DNA of 64,000 nt from Aquimonas sp044377145. GTDB taxonomy: Bacteria > Pseudomonadota > Gammaproteobacteria > Xanthomonadales > Xanthomonadaceae. The position numbers and the translations under genes are program-made. Location of the stretch: assembly GCF_044377145.1 (NCBI RefSeq), contig NZ_JBILJQ010000019.1, positions 1 to 64,000 of the forward strand, in the 5' to 3' direction. Shown piece after piece: positions 28,983 to 38,501 of this stretch (positions are counted from its first letter, which is position 1; the number at the start of each line of letters is the position of its first letter). The notes below the pieces were generated by a model, which was not told where the DNA came from, did no database searches, and was given only the letters and a program-made list of their open reading frames with translations.

Positions 28983-29283
28983 GCACGTGGTGGCGCAGCG
29001 CCGGCCTGTGAACCGTTCAAGCGCTCTGCGTGGCCCTGGATCAACCGCTGCAGACCCTGCGAACACGTTCTCGATCCCGGGTCCGAATCGAGTGCAGGCG
29101 TCCTGGGCAGCCGAGTGTCCCCCACTCGCGCTGCTCGGATAGTTTGTGCAGGTCGAGCCGCCCTGTTCGCGCTGGCCACCGCTTGTCGGAGCAAGCGCAT
29201 CGCGCTGCCGGGCGCGCTCAATGTCCCCCGACGTGGGTGGCCCGGTCGGGGGCTTACCGCCATCGAGCCCTGGAGCGCGAGCG
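28983..29283. other. Intergenic stretch between TonB receptor and unknown gene
   Basis: About 300 bases between two convergent genes. I see no gene, strong hairpin with a T tract or repeat. Confidence 0.45.
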
Positions 29284-30324
29284 TTACGACTGGGCGTCAA
29301 TCAACGCCGACAGCGCTGCGTAAGCGACCGGGCCGCGTTCCCAATCTGCAGCGTGGCGGGTGTAGTGCTGGTGCACCTGCTCAAGCACCGGCTTGCCCTG
29401 CATGGCGGCGAGCGCATAGGTCAGGCCGCTGGGCCGAAGAAATGCGGGGGTCTTGTTCTGCTCCAGCGCCACCTCGATCGTGCCTGCGGCCGTGCTGCAG
29501 GCATCGAGCGTCGGCAGGATCTCGTCGTCGAGGTATTCGAACAGCGCGTCGATCAGTCGATCGACATAGTCCTGCCGACGCAGGCTGCCGCCGATGGTCA
29601 GCGGCTCATAGCCGTTGTGCAGCATGAAGGCGGCCATGCCGTGGAGCTCGCGGCCGCGCACCTGGATCTGCTTGCCACCCGCGGCTTCTGCAAGGTTCGT
29701 CGGCAGATCGGGCACGATCATGGCGAGCACGTGAAACGACAGCTTGTCGAGGTAGTCGGAGAAGCTGATCTCGATGGTCTGCACGCCGGTCTCCACGCGT
29801 CTGCTTGCGCACAGAGGCAGCTCGTTTCGCCACAGCTCTCCGCGCGAGAACTCGAAGCCCAAGGCTTCAAAGCGCGGGCGCCAGGCAGCTTCGCAGCGTT
29901 CCATCACATGCTCGCGGTCTGCAGGCCCCAGCTTCGGCAAACTGAGGCTGCCATCGCCCCAATCGATGCGCTGGAGGCCCTCGAAAGTGAGCCTGTAGCC
30001 GAACGGTAGACACAGACAGGCCGCTTCATCGCTGTAGACACTGAGCCCGAGCGATATGGCGCAGTGGATCACCGTCTGATCGAACACGTCGTCGCCGCTG
30101 AGCGCGAGGCCGTAGCTGCGCTCGCGGTGGTCCGGATCGATCGGGCCTTCCGCCCACTCCACCGCTGCGTCGAGTTCCACCATGCGCTGTTCGACCGCTG
30201 CTCGAAGGTGAGCCCACTTGGGGTTTGGGGCGGCCGGCCGGTCGCTCAGCCATTCGTGCAGGCGGTCCGCTGACTGCAGGGTTTTGGGTTCCGGGTGTTC
30301 CCAGAGATGGACGGTCTGGCTCAT
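29284..30324 (-). CDS. Uncharacterised 346-residue soluble protein
   Basis: No signal peptide or membrane helix. The first 120 residues have the shape NPKWAHLRAAVEQRM, AVEWAEGPIDP, LALSGDDVFDQTVIHCAISL, GLSVYSDEAACLCLPFG, a pattern seen in cytosolic proteins of polymorphic-toxin immunity or T6SS-associated clusters, but this is a weak resemblance. The rest (FEALGFEFSRGELWRNELPL, FLRPSGLTYALAAMQGKPV) is not recognised. No toxin gene lies next to it. It converges on the TonB receptor gene. Confidence 0.7.
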   Translation of the reverse strand: MSQTVHLWEHPEPKTLQSADRLHEWLSDRPAAPNPKWAHLRAAVEQRMVELDAAVEWAEGPIDPDHRERSYGLALSGDDVFDQTVIHCAISLGLSVYSDEAACLCLPFGYRLTFEGLQRIDWGDGSLSLPKLGPADREHVMERCEAAWRPRFEALGFEFSRGELWRNELPLCASRRVETGVQTIEISFSDYLDKLSFHVLAMIVPDLPTNLAEAAGGKQIQVRGRELHGMAAFMLHNGYEPLTIGGSLRRQDYVDRLIDALFEYLDDEILPTLDACSTAAGTIEVALEQNKTPAFLRPSGLTYALAAMQGKPVLEQVHQHYTRHAADWERGPVAYAALSALIDAQS

Positions 30325-30693
30325 GCGGCCTCAGCGGTGCGGAAGGGAAGGTGGCGACGATGCGAGGCCAAGGCGGCGATGGTAAAGCCCGCGATCCGAG
30401 TTCGCATAGCCACATCGGCGAGTGGGCGAGGGCATGCATTCTCGGTATGTCCGCTCTACGTCTGGGCAATCGCCAGGCGCTGGGTCAGCGGCCTTTCGCA
30501 GCACCGTCCCGCACCTTCCAGCAGCGCGACCCGAACACTTGGCGCCGCCGCCACACCGGATTTCGCCCTGCACCCGCATTCCGCGCCCGCGACGCTTGCC
30601 CTGGGCGGCCTTCACTTGCGCTCGCTTCGAGGCCCGAATCCCATTCGACAGCGCGGGACGGTTTTGGGGCCCGAGCCTTGCGAAGGTCGATGT
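30325..30693. other. Intergenic stretch
   Basis: About 370 bases separating the unknown gene and the rhodanese gene on the same strand. Long frames cross it, including an upstream extension of the FtrA-like frame, but no product is recognisable. It probably holds the promoter of the unknown gene near its right boundary at 30325. Confidence 0.4.
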
Positions 30694-31098
30694 TTACTTG
30701 CGCTCGTCGCGTTCGAGCGCGAAGCCTTCATCGATCCAGCCGGTGATGCCGCCGGCCATGATTTTGACCGGGCGGCCCAAGCGGGCAAGCCGCAGCGCGC
30801 CACGCGCCGCGCCGTTGCAGTGCGGCCCGGCGCAGTAGGTCACGAACAGTGTTTCGCGAGGCCACTGGGCCAGTCGGGACTCGATGATCTTGCCGTGCGG
30901 CAGGTGGAGCGCGCCCGGCACATGCCCGTTCGCGAAGGCTTCCGCTCCACGCACATCCAGCAGCACGAAGCCCGGGCTGCCGCTGCGAAGTGCTTCATGG
31001 GTGTCCCAGCAATCGGTCTCGAACGCGAACTGGCGCTGGAAGTGGGCGAGGGCCTCGTCAGCGGAGGCGGCGGGAGTGGCGGTGACAGCATTGCTCAT
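30694..31098 (-). CDS. Rhodanese-like domain protein
   Basis: 134 residues from the ATG at 31098. Single rhodanese domain: FVLLDVRGAEAFANGHVPGA (residues 44-63) and the active-site loop YCAGPHCNGAARGALRLARL with C89 as the likely persulfide-bearing cysteine; it ends with VKIMAGGITGWIDEGF. Sulfur transfer or sulfide handling is the general family role. It is divergent from an FtrA-type regulator, a pairing seen in many proteobacteria, so the regulator probably controls it. The 90-base gap should hold both promoters. Confidence 0.9.
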   Translation of the reverse strand: MSNAVTATPAASADEALAHFQRQFAFETDCWDTHEALRSGSPGFVLLDVRGAEAFANGHVPGALHLPHGKIIESRLAQWPRETLFVTYCAGPHCNGAARGALRLARLGRPVKIMAGGITGWIDEGFALERDERK

Positions 31099-31188
31099 GG
31101 GCGAACTCCGGTGGGCGCGTGGGTAGTCACCCCGACACGGGGCGGAGCGAATTGTGGGCGGCGTATGGTGCGGCGTAGAGTGGCGGGA

Positions 31189-32346
31189 ATGCCGACAAGC
31201 AATCAAAAACCGCCAAGTGCAAGCCGGGCTGCTTCCTCGCCTCTGGCGGCGCGCCGATCAGCGCCCGGCGGAGCTGTGCCGAAGCACTTGCTCAGGGCCC
31301 CGTCCGCAGCGCTTCGATCGGCGCCCGCCCAGGTCGATGCAGCCCCTGCTGCTTCCAGTGCGGTCACTCGGCGCACATCGGCTGCAGACAGGCGCAGGGT
31401 CGCCGTGCTCGTGTACGACGGCCTGTGCATGTTCGAGTTCGCCTGCGCTGCCGAAGTGTTCGGTCTGCATCGTCCGGAGGCCGGGCCGGACTGGTACAGC
31501 TTTCGTACGGTCTCGCTCGATGGCGAACCGGTGCGGGCCCAGTTCGGCGGCCGCGTGGATCCGGATGGCGGCTTGCGCCAGCTGCGCAGTGCCGCCACGG
31601 TCATCATCCCGGGCTGGGCCGGCATCGATGTCGCCGTGCCGGACGCCTTGATCGCCGCCCTGCGCAGTGCGCACCGCAAAGGCGCGCGTCTGCTCTCGAT
31701 CTGCTCAGGCGCGTTCGTTCTGGCCGCGACCGGTTTGCTCGATGGCCAGCGCGCCACCACCCACTGGCGCTATGCCGAGGCTCTGGGCCGTCGCTTTCCG
31801 AGTGTCGAGGTCGATCCGGACGTGCTTTATGTAGACGCCGGCCAAGTCCTGACGTCTGCAGGCAGCGCCGCTGGGCTCGACCTGATGCTGCACCTGGTCC
31901 GCCGTGATTTCGGCAGCCGCATGGCCAACAACGTCGCCCGTCGCCTGGTGGTGCCGCCGCACCGCGAGGGTGGACAGGCCCAGTTCGTCCAGCAGCCCCT
32001 TCCACCACCCGGCCGCGACCGGCTCTCACCGCTGCTGGATCGGATGCGCCGTCGTCTGGATCAGGCCCATCCGGTCTCTGCGCTCGCGGCACAGCTCAGC
32101 ATGAGTGAGCGCAACTTTCTGCGGCACTTCAAGGCCGCGACCGGCACTTCCCCACATGACTGGCTCACCGGCATCCGCGTGCAGCACGCGCGCGAACTGC
32201 TGGAGTCGACGCGGTTGCCGATCGATCGGATTGCAGAGCAATGCGGCTTCGGCACCGCGACCACGCTTCGTCACCACTTCCGGCTGCGGCTTGGCAGAAG
32301 CCCGGCGGCATATCGGCGGAGTTTCAGTTCTCCGTTGGCTGACTAG
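31189..32346 (+). CDS. ftrA: FtrA-type AraC regulator with DJ-1/PfpI domain
   Basis: 385 residues from the ATG at 31189. After a 60-residue Ala/Ser/Pro-rich leader, which may mean the true start is later, a DJ-1/PfpI glutaminase-like domain begins RRVAVLVYDGLCMFEFACAA, with the nucleophile-elbow region LLSICSGAFVLAATGLLDGQ. The C-terminal AraC domain has PVSALAAQLSMSERNFLRHF and LPIDRIAEQCGFGTATTLRH. FtrA-class regulators activate or repress adjacent rhodanese and other genes; here the rhodanese gene is directly divergent. Confidence 0.88.
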   Translation: MPTSNQKPPSASRAASSPLAARRSAPGGAVPKHLLRAPSAALRSAPAQVDAAPAASSAVTRRTSAADRRRVAVLVYDGLCMFEFACAAEVFGLHRPEAGPDWYSFRTVSLDGEPVRAQFGGRVDPDGGLRQLRSAATVIIPGWAGIDVAVPDALIAALRSAHRKGARLLSICSGAFVLAATGLLDGQRATTHWRYAEALGRRFPSVEVDPDVLYVDAGQVLTSAGSAAGLDLMLHLVRRDFGSRMANNVARRLVVPPHREGGQAQFVQQPLPPPGRDRLSPLLDRMRRRLDQAHPVSALAAQLSMSERNFLRHFKAATGTSPHDWLTGIRVQHARELLESTRLPIDRIAEQCGFGTATTLRHHFRLRLGRSPAAYRRSFSSPLAD

Positions 32347-33026
32347 CGATGGTGGGCGGCCTTGCCGGTGTGCCCGGTTCGAAGCGGCCTCCAGCTGACG
32401 ATGGATGCCGATCGCGCGCGGCCGCTAGAACCGCCGGAGATCTGCGCGAACGCCGAACGCGCTGAAGGCGTGTCAGCGCAGCGTTCCCAGTGCAAGCCGC
32501 AGCCTGGCAGCCTGTCGGGCATTGGGGGGCGGCGAGGGTCGACTGCGCGAGGACCGCTTTTCGAGGATTCGCCGGCCGAATGGGAGCATGGCCTGGAGCT
32601 GGCGGAGTGTGGACCGCGCAGGCGGATCTGCAGCCCGGCCATCCGGCCCGCTGCCGGTGAACTCAAGATGGTTGTCGAAGCTGCCGTGGGATCGACAGAA
32701 GCGTTCGATCCGCTCGAAGCTGCAGGCGCGGAAGACGATGTTCTCGGTCTGGCTCAGGCGCAGCACGTGGCCACCACCGACGATGCAATGAATAGGATCG
32801 CGCCCCCGGTCGGGCGAAAGCCGAAGCTGGCGACGGCCCACGGTGTGGCCAAGCCAAGCGCCTGGGCAGAGAGCGGTTCCCTCCGAGATTCGCAGTGCGC
32901 CCACCTGACGGGTCCCGGTGTTTGCCGCAACGATCGCCCCGTTGGGCCTCAGCAATCGCTATGCCGCCGGCCGCGGTGGCATGCCCGCCAGCACCGCGCC
33001 GAACTGCAGCAATCCCACTCCGGCGA
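32347..33026. other. Gene-poor gap carrying a dispersed repeat
   Basis: About 680 bases between FtrA and the WYL regulator. It carries a diverged repeat copy at 32507-32641. A 160-codon minus-strand frame (32473-32955) is not recognisable as a protein and is crossed by the repeat. I call no gene. Confidence 0.45.
32507..32641. repeat. Dispersed TIR element, diverged copy A
   Basis: This stretch begins CAGCCTGTCGGGC and contains GTGGACCGCGCAGGCGGAT, which is near-identical to the reverse complement of the element at 41391-41555 (32 of 33 bases over that block). The terminal repeat at its right end is missing, so the copy is partial. It lies between genes. Confidence 0.7.
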
Positions 33027-34010
33027 TCAGCCGTCAGACGTAAGGACGGGTGCTGTCGCCAAACGGCTCAAGCGCTCCACATGCCGGCGCAAGGCATCAC
33101 GCAGGGCCGGCGGATCGATGATGCGGAAGTCGAACGGCAGCCGCGACAGTTCACGCGCGAACCAATCGAGATTGTCGGTATGCACGCGCAGCAGGGTGTG
33201 GCCTTCGTGCTGCTCGAGGACGCCGATCGTGTCGAACAGCGCGGCTCGGGCGGCGTCGATATCGGTCAGTAGCTGCACATCGATGACGTGCGCCCGCGGC
33301 AGGGTGGCTAGTGATCGGGTCAGGTGGGCGAGGGCATCGAAGCCGTCCGGTCGGCCGAAGCTCTGCGGCAGGGCCTGCAGATCGGTGATGCGGTCGACCC
33401 GGAACGAGCGCACGCCTTGGCGCAGGTGGCAGTGCCCGACCGCATACCAACGGCCGTCGCGGAAGGCGATCCCGTAGACGTCGAAGTCGCGTTCGCTGTC
33501 GGCCTGCTGCTCGCTGCGATAGCGCATGCGCAGCCGCTGGCGCGACAGCGCGGCCTCGCTCAGACGCAGCAAGGCTTCGGACTTGCCGGAGCTCGCCGGC
33601 GGGTGGGTCAGGTCCAGCGCAACCGTCTCATCGATTGCGCGCACGCGGCGCTTGAGGCTGGCCGGCATCACCCGCTCAAGCTTGGCCTGGGCGCTGGCGA
33701 TAGCGGGCGCGGCATCGGCCAGGCCCAGCGCGCGTGCTGCGAGCAGGCCCAGCGAGAGGGCGAGCGCCTCGTCGTTGCCGAACATCATCGGCGGCAGCCT
33801 GAAACCCGCCGCCAGCGCATAGCCACCGAAACGCCCGCGCTCGGTCAGCACCGGGATGCCGAGTTCTTCCAGCGCGGCGATGTAGCGACGCAGGGTACGT
33901 ACGTCGACGCCGATACGCGCGGCAAGCGCCGAGCCGCTGAGGCGGCCGTGGGTCTGCAGCAGCTCCAGCACCGCCAGCACGCGAGTGGTCGGACTTTCCA
34001 TGGGCGCCAT
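33027..34010 (-). CDS. WYL-domain helix-turn-helix regulator
   Basis: 327 residues from the ATG at 34010; ATG 34001 is equally possible. N-terminal winged helix-turn-helix of the HTH_11 type: RVLAVLELLQTHGRLSGSAL, VDVRTLRRYIAALEELGIPV, and the wing RGRFGGYAL. The WYL domain follows with RLRMRYRSEQQADSERDFDV, DGRWYAVGHCHLRQGVRSFR and VDRI, including the WY pair. A C-terminal WCX-like part ends at 33027. Family role: ligand-responsive transcription control. It is divergent from a LysE exporter, its most likely target. Confidence 0.88.
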   Translation of the reverse strand: MAPMESPTTRVLAVLELLQTHGRLSGSALAARIGVDVRTLRRYIAALEELGIPVLTERGRFGGYALAAGFRLPPMMFGNDEALALSLGLLAARALGLADAAPAIASAQAKLERVMPASLKRRVRAIDETVALDLTHPPASSGKSEALLRLSEAALSRQRLRMRYRSEQQADSERDFDVYGIAFRDGRWYAVGHCHLRQGVRSFRVDRITDLQALPQSFGRPDGFDALAHLTRSLATLPRAHVIDVQLLTDIDAARAALFDTIGVLEQHEGHTLLRVHTDNLDWFARELSRLPFDFRIIDPPALRDALRRHVERLSRLATAPVLTSDG

Positions 34011-34301
34011 GCTGCCATCGAAACAGGGCGAATAGTGACCTGATTCAAGTGCAGGCTCTCTGCACCCGGCCACGAGGCCGCAGGGGAGGCAGCAATGCAC
34101 GCAGCACGACATACAAGACCCATCGGCGGTCGGCACGGTTTGAACAGGCTGCCGTCGCGCGCCGCGCAAATGCAGCGCACGGCAGATCGAAACGCTGCGA
34201 CGCGTCAGCACGCCACGCTCTACGCGCACCCGCAGCGCGCCCACTTCGAAGCGCGACGATTGCCGTCGACGGCGGCGCGCCGCCCGGGAGCTCGCTAGCC
34301 C

Positions 34302-34955
34302 ATGGAACAGACTGCGCATCTATGGTTGTACGCGGTAATGGTGTTCGGCATCGTGCTGCTGCCGGGGCTGGACATGGCCTTCGTGATGGCCAGTTCGCTG
34401 TCCGGCGGACTTCGCAATGGCGCCGCCGCATTGGGCGGCATCGTGGTCGGTGGCGTCTGCCATGTGGTGGTCGGTGCCCTGGGCTTCGCCACGCTGCTGC
34501 AGCTGATGCCGATGGCCTTCAATGTGATGCTGCTGGCCGGCGCTGCCTACGTCGGCTGGATCGGCTGGAGCCTGATCCGCACGCAGGTCAGCGTCGCCGC
34601 TCCGCAGGACGGGGCATCGACAGCCTCGTCGCCATCGCCATCGCACACTCGAGCGTTCCGGCAGGGCCTGCTGACCTGTCTGCTGAATCCCAAGGCCTAT
34701 CTGTTCACGCTGGCGGTGTTGCCGCAGTTCCTGAAGCCCGACGACGGTCGCATTGGGCTGCAGGTGGCTGCGCTGGTGGCGATCACCGCGGCTGCGCAGG
34801 TGATCGTCTACGGCGGCGTTGTGCTCGCCGCCGACCGTCTGCGCGATGGGCTGCGCGATCGTCCCGCGGCGCAGTCCGTGCTGCTGCGAGCGGTCGGTGG
34901 GCTGCTGATTGCTACGGCTCTGTACAGTGCGTACGCCGCTTGGCGCGGGCTGTAA
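34302..34955 (+). CDS. LysE-family amino acid/metabolite exporter
   Basis: 217 residues. Six hydrophobic helices: LWLYAVMVFGIVLLPGLDMA at the start, FVMASSLSGGLRNGAAALGG with the conserved LysE first-loop GxRxG motif, VVVGALGFATLLQLMPMAF, and a second half containing FRQGLLTCLLNPKAYLFTLA with the NPK signature. Inner-membrane efflux; the exported amino acid or metabolite cannot be inferred. It is divergent from the WYL regulator across a 291-base gap. Confidence 0.9.
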   Translation: MEQTAHLWLYAVMVFGIVLLPGLDMAFVMASSLSGGLRNGAAALGGIVVGGVCHVVVGALGFATLLQLMPMAFNVMLLAGAAYVGWIGWSLIRTQVSVAAPQDGASTASSPSPSHTRAFRQGLLTCLLNPKAYLFTLAVLPQFLKPDDGRIGLQVAALVAITAAAQVIVYGGVVLAADRLRDGLRDRPAAQSVLLRAVGGLLIATALYSAYAAWRGL

Positions 34956-35099
34956 GCGGAGCTCGTCGTCCCGGGCGGCTGTCCAGATCGATGCGGATGA
35001 GCTTCGGCGTGCAAGCTCACATCCTTGCGCCGTGCTGCTGATCGGGCCTTTGAGGACCCGCGAACCATCAAAGCGCTGCGCCACCGCAGCTGCGCGACC

Positions 35100-38000
35100 T
35101 CAATCGCGGTGGCTGGCCTTGAGCTCGCGTATGTGCTGCGGAATCGCCTCAGCCGGCAGGGGCCGGCCGAACAGATAGCCTTGGCCGATGTCGCAGCCTT
35201 CCTCGCGAAGGCAGTCCCAGACCGCTTCGCTTTCCACGCCTTCGGCGACCACGGCGAGGCCGAGGCTGTGCGCCAAGTGGATGATGGCGCGGGCAATCGC
35301 TGCGGCATTGCTGTCGCTCAGCAAGTCGGTGACGAAGCTGCGATCGATCTTCAGCTGCTCCAGCGGCAGGCGTCTGAGATAGGACAAGGACGAGAAGCCG
35401 GTGCCGAAGTCGTCGAGCGAGAACACCAGACCGATTGCGCGCAGCTGGTGCATACGTGCGATCGCGGTGTCGACCTGATCCAGCAGCAGGCTTTCGGTCA
35501 GCTCCAGCTTGATCCGCTGCGGGTCAGCGCCGGTTTGCTGCAGCGCCGACTCGACCTGATGCACGAAGTCTTCGTTGCGGAACTGGCGTGCGCTGACGTT
35601 CACCGCGATGCTCAAGCCACAGGTGTCCGGGTCGTTGCGCCAGGCCACCAGCTGTCGGCAGGCTTGCACCAGCGCGACCGCACCCATCGGCACGATCAGG
35701 CCGGTTTCTTCCGCGAGCGGAATGAACTCTGCCGGCGAGACCAGGCGGCCATCGTCGCGCTGCCAGCGCATCAACGCCTCCACCCCGACCACGCCGAGGT
35801 CGCGATGCAGCTGCACCTGGTAGTGCAGGGTGAACTGGCCGCGCTGCACCGCGCTGCGCAGTTCGGATTCCAGACGCGAACGGGACTCGACCACGGTCTG
35901 CATGGCGGGATCAAAGAACCGCACCAGATTCTTGCCGTCGGCCTTGGCCTGATACATCGCGAGGTCGGCCTGCTTCATCAGGCTTTCGGGGCTGATCTCG
36001 CCGCTGCAGAACAGCGCGATGCCGATGCTCGCGCTGCTGCGCTGGTCAGCGCCGCGGATCGTGTAGCCGGCGACGATGCGCTCGGAAATCCGTTGCGCTT
36101 CCTGGCCCGCCAGCGCCGCAGCGCGTCCGGGTTCATCGGACAGATGTTCCAGCATCACCACGAACTCGTCGCCGCCGAGGCGGGCCACCGTGTCGGTGTC
36201 GCGGACGGCGGCCTGCAGGCGCCGAGCGACCTGGATCAGCAGCTCGTCGCCAGCGTCGTGCCCGAGGGTGTCGTTGATCTGCTTGAAATTGTCGAGATCG
36301 ATGAACAGCAGTGCGCCGCAGATGCCCTCACGCTCGCAGCTCTTCAGCGCGTGTTGCAGGTGATCGAGCAGCAGGCGGCGATTGGGCAGGTCAGTCAGCG
36401 CGTCGTAGTAGGCGAGGCGCAGGATGGTCTCGTCAGCGCGTTTGCGCTGGGTGATGTCCTGCATGACGCCGACGTAGTGGCTGACCTCGCCACGCTCGTC
36501 CCGCACCGCGGTGATGCTGAGGAACTGGGGATACAGCTCACCGCTCTTGCGGCGGTTCCACAGTTCGCCGCGCCACACGCCGTTGGTCGCCAGCTCGGAC
36601 CACATCGCACGATAGAACTCCACGCCTTGCTTCTCCGAACGCACCAGATCGCCCTGGCGACGTCCGATTGCCTCGTCGGCGCTGTAGCCGGTGATATCGC
36701 AGTAGGCGCGATTGACCTGCTGCACCACCGTATTGGCGTCGGTGATGACGATGGCGTCGGCTGCTTCCAGCGCCACCGCTGAAATCCGCTGCTGCTCAAG
36801 CAGGCGCATCTGCGTGGTGAGATCCTCGGCGACGATGATGATGCCGCCGATGTCGCCATTGTCGTTGTTCCAGGGTTGGATGGCCCAGCGCAGCCAGTGA
36901 CGCTGACCATCGCTGCGTTCCCACTGCTCGTGATCGCAGTGCAGATGCTCGCCAGCGAGCCCACGCGCATGCAAGACGCGCCAGTGATCCGGAACGTCCG
37001 GCAGCACATCGTAGTGCGAGCGTCCGATCAGCGTGTCTTCATTGCTCGCAAAGCCGGCGCGCCAGCGCTGGCTGGCGACCAGATAGCGCATCTCGCGGTC
37101 GAACATCGCGACGCTGATCGGCGCTTGCTCAACGAAGGTGTGCAGCTGGGCGCGGCTTCGCGCCAGCGCGCGCTCATGCTGGCTGCGTTCGGTGATGTCA
37201 CGCGAAATACCGAATACGCCCACCACCGCGCCGGTCTCGTCGCGCACCGGCCCTTTGGTGGCCAGAAACACCACCTCCGGCCGGCCCGGCAGGCTCAGGT
37301 GTTCCTCGCCGGTGCGGGTTGTGCCCTCTTGAAGAATGTTCGAATCGATCTGCTGCAGCATCCGCGCCTGCGCCGCCGGGAAAAAATCCGCGTCGCCACG
37401 GCCGACAAGGTCGTCGGTCGCGTAGCCCAGCATCTCCGCGCAGTGTGCGTTGCCAAGCAGGTAGCGGCCGTTGCGATCCTTGACGAAGATCGCGTCGGAC
37501 GAGCCCTCGATAATCGCCGTGAGCAACCCGCGCACGCGGGTGGCCTCGCGTGAGAGTGCGTCGCGGCTGGTTTCGTCGCGCAGCACGATCACGCGGCCGC
37601 GCCGTTGGCCGCGCTCAAGCAGCGGATAGCCGTCGACCTTCAGGACCATCACCACGCCATCCGCTCGGGTGAGGTTGACCATCCCGTAGTCGGTCGCCTG
37701 CGCGCTGTGCAGCGGCAGATTGCCCACCCGGGCGATGTCTGCACCGAGCAGGTCGGCCAGGGTTTGCCCGTGTGCGGCGATTTGATCGCAGCCGATGATC
37801 TGCAGGGCAGCGCGGTTGAGTGAGACCACACGGTGCTCGGCATCCAGCACAACCACGCCATCACCGATCGCGCCCAGCGTCGAAGCCGTGGTGACCGCGT
37901 CGCGCTCGGCAGCCTCGCGTGCGCGATGCAGGCCTCCGCTGATCAGGCTGCCGGCGGCACCGCTCACGCCGAGCAGGAACAGTTGCAGATGCTCGGCAAC

Positions 38001-38501
38001 GCCGGTGCCATGGCCGATCTCCCGCTGGAAGTACAGCGACTGCGCTGCGATCAGCACGGCGACAGCGGTGCTGAGCAAGCCCGGACCCCAGCCGCCGAGC
38101 AGGGATGACACGAAGATCACAGGCACGAAAATCAGCAGCAGATGGTGATGCCCGTCGTCGCCCAGCGAATCCAGCAGAACCGTCCGCAGATAGCCGACGG
38201 TGCAGACCAGGACCAGGGCGAGCAGATAGCCCGGCCAACGCTGCCAGCGCCGCCAGTCGAAGCCGTAGCCGGGCGGTGGCTTCGAATCGACCAGCGCCCT
38301 CACATGGCGCATGCCCAGGGCGAAGCCGCAGGCCGACAGCACCACGAACAGCAGACCCTTGGCCATCGACAGCTGAGCAATCGCCTCGACACTCAGCATT
38401 CGCCCCAAAAGGGCATCGGAGCCGACGATCCAGACGGCGCCAAACAGCACGTAGGCCAAGGACGAGCCGAGGATGAAACGGTCCAGCCGCTGTAGCTGCA
38501 T
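35100..38501 (-). CDS. Membrane PAS-GGDEF-EAL c-di-GMP enzyme
   Basis: 1133 residues from the ATG at 38501. The N-terminus has several transmembrane helices including a DUF4118-like part (HHLLLIFVPVIFVSSLLGG). Four PAS domains follow, with PAS-type NITxR-like ends such as VFGISRDITERSQ and YVGVMQDITQRKR. The GGDEF domain begins YYDALTDLPNRRLLLDHLQH and has an intact GGDEF. The EAL domain has EALMRW, VNVSARQF, LELTESL, DDFGTGFSSLSYLRRLPL, KIDRSFV and VVAEGVES, so both active sites look functional. It likely tunes c-di-GMP up or down in response to PAS-sensed signals. No partner gene in operon. Confidence 0.93.
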   Translation of the reverse strand: MQLQRLDRFILGSSLAYVLFGAVWIVGSDALLGRMLSVEAIAQLSMAKGLLFVVLSACGFALGMRHVRALVDSKPPPGYGFDWRRWQRWPGYLLALVLVCTVGYLRTVLLDSLGDDGHHHLLLIFVPVIFVSSLLGGWGPGLLSTAVAVLIAAQSLYFQREIGHGTGVAEHLQLFLLGVSGAAGSLISGGLHRAREAAERDAVTTASTLGAIGDGVVVLDAEHRVVSLNRAALQIIGCDQIAAHGQTLADLLGADIARVGNLPLHSAQATDYGMVNLTRADGVVMVLKVDGYPLLERGQRRGRVIVLRDETSRDALSREATRVRGLLTAIIEGSSDAIFVKDRNGRYLLGNAHCAEMLGYATDDLVGRGDADFFPAAQARMLQQIDSNILQEGTTRTGEEHLSLPGRPEVVFLATKGPVRDETGAVVGVFGISRDITERSQHERALARSRAQLHTFVEQAPISVAMFDREMRYLVASQRWRAGFASNEDTLIGRSHYDVLPDVPDHWRVLHARGLAGEHLHCDHEQWERSDGQRHWLRWAIQPWNNDNGDIGGIIIVAEDLTTQMRLLEQQRISAVALEAADAIVITDANTVVQQVNRAYCDITGYSADEAIGRRQGDLVRSEKQGVEFYRAMWSELATNGVWRGELWNRRKSGELYPQFLSITAVRDERGEVSHYVGVMQDITQRKRADETILRLAYYDALTDLPNRRLLLDHLQHALKSCEREGICGALLFIDLDNFKQINDTLGHDAGDELLIQVARRLQAAVRDTDTVARLGGDEFVVMLEHLSDEPGRAAALAGQEAQRISERIVAGYTIRGADQRSSASIGIALFCSGEISPESLMKQADLAMYQAKADGKNLVRFFDPAMQTVVESRSRLESELRSAVQRGQFTLHYQVQLHRDLGVVGVEALMRWQRDDGRLVSPAEFIPLAEETGLIVPMGAVALVQACRQLVAWRNDPDTCGLSIAVNVSARQFRNEDFVHQVESALQQTGADPQRIKLELTESLLLDQVDTAIARMHQLRAIGLVFSLDDFGTGFSSLSYLRRLPLEQLKIDRSFVTDLLSDSNAAAIARAIIHLAHSLGLAVVAEGVESEAVWDCLREEGCDIGQGYLFGRPLPAEAIPQHIRELKASHRD

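Noticed and set aside
30295..31188. Long N-terminal extension of the FtrA frame (extra 298 codons)
   Set aside because: The extension overlaps the rhodanese gene on the other strand and has no domain; the ATG at 31189 leaves a complete regulator.
32473..32955. Possible 160-residue minus-strand gene between FtrA and the WYL regulator
   Set aside because: No ribosome binding site or domain, and a dispersed repeat covers about a quarter of it.
35025..36782. 585-codon plus-strand open frame
   Set aside because: Antisense of the EAL and GGDEF domains, whose motifs are intact on the other strand.
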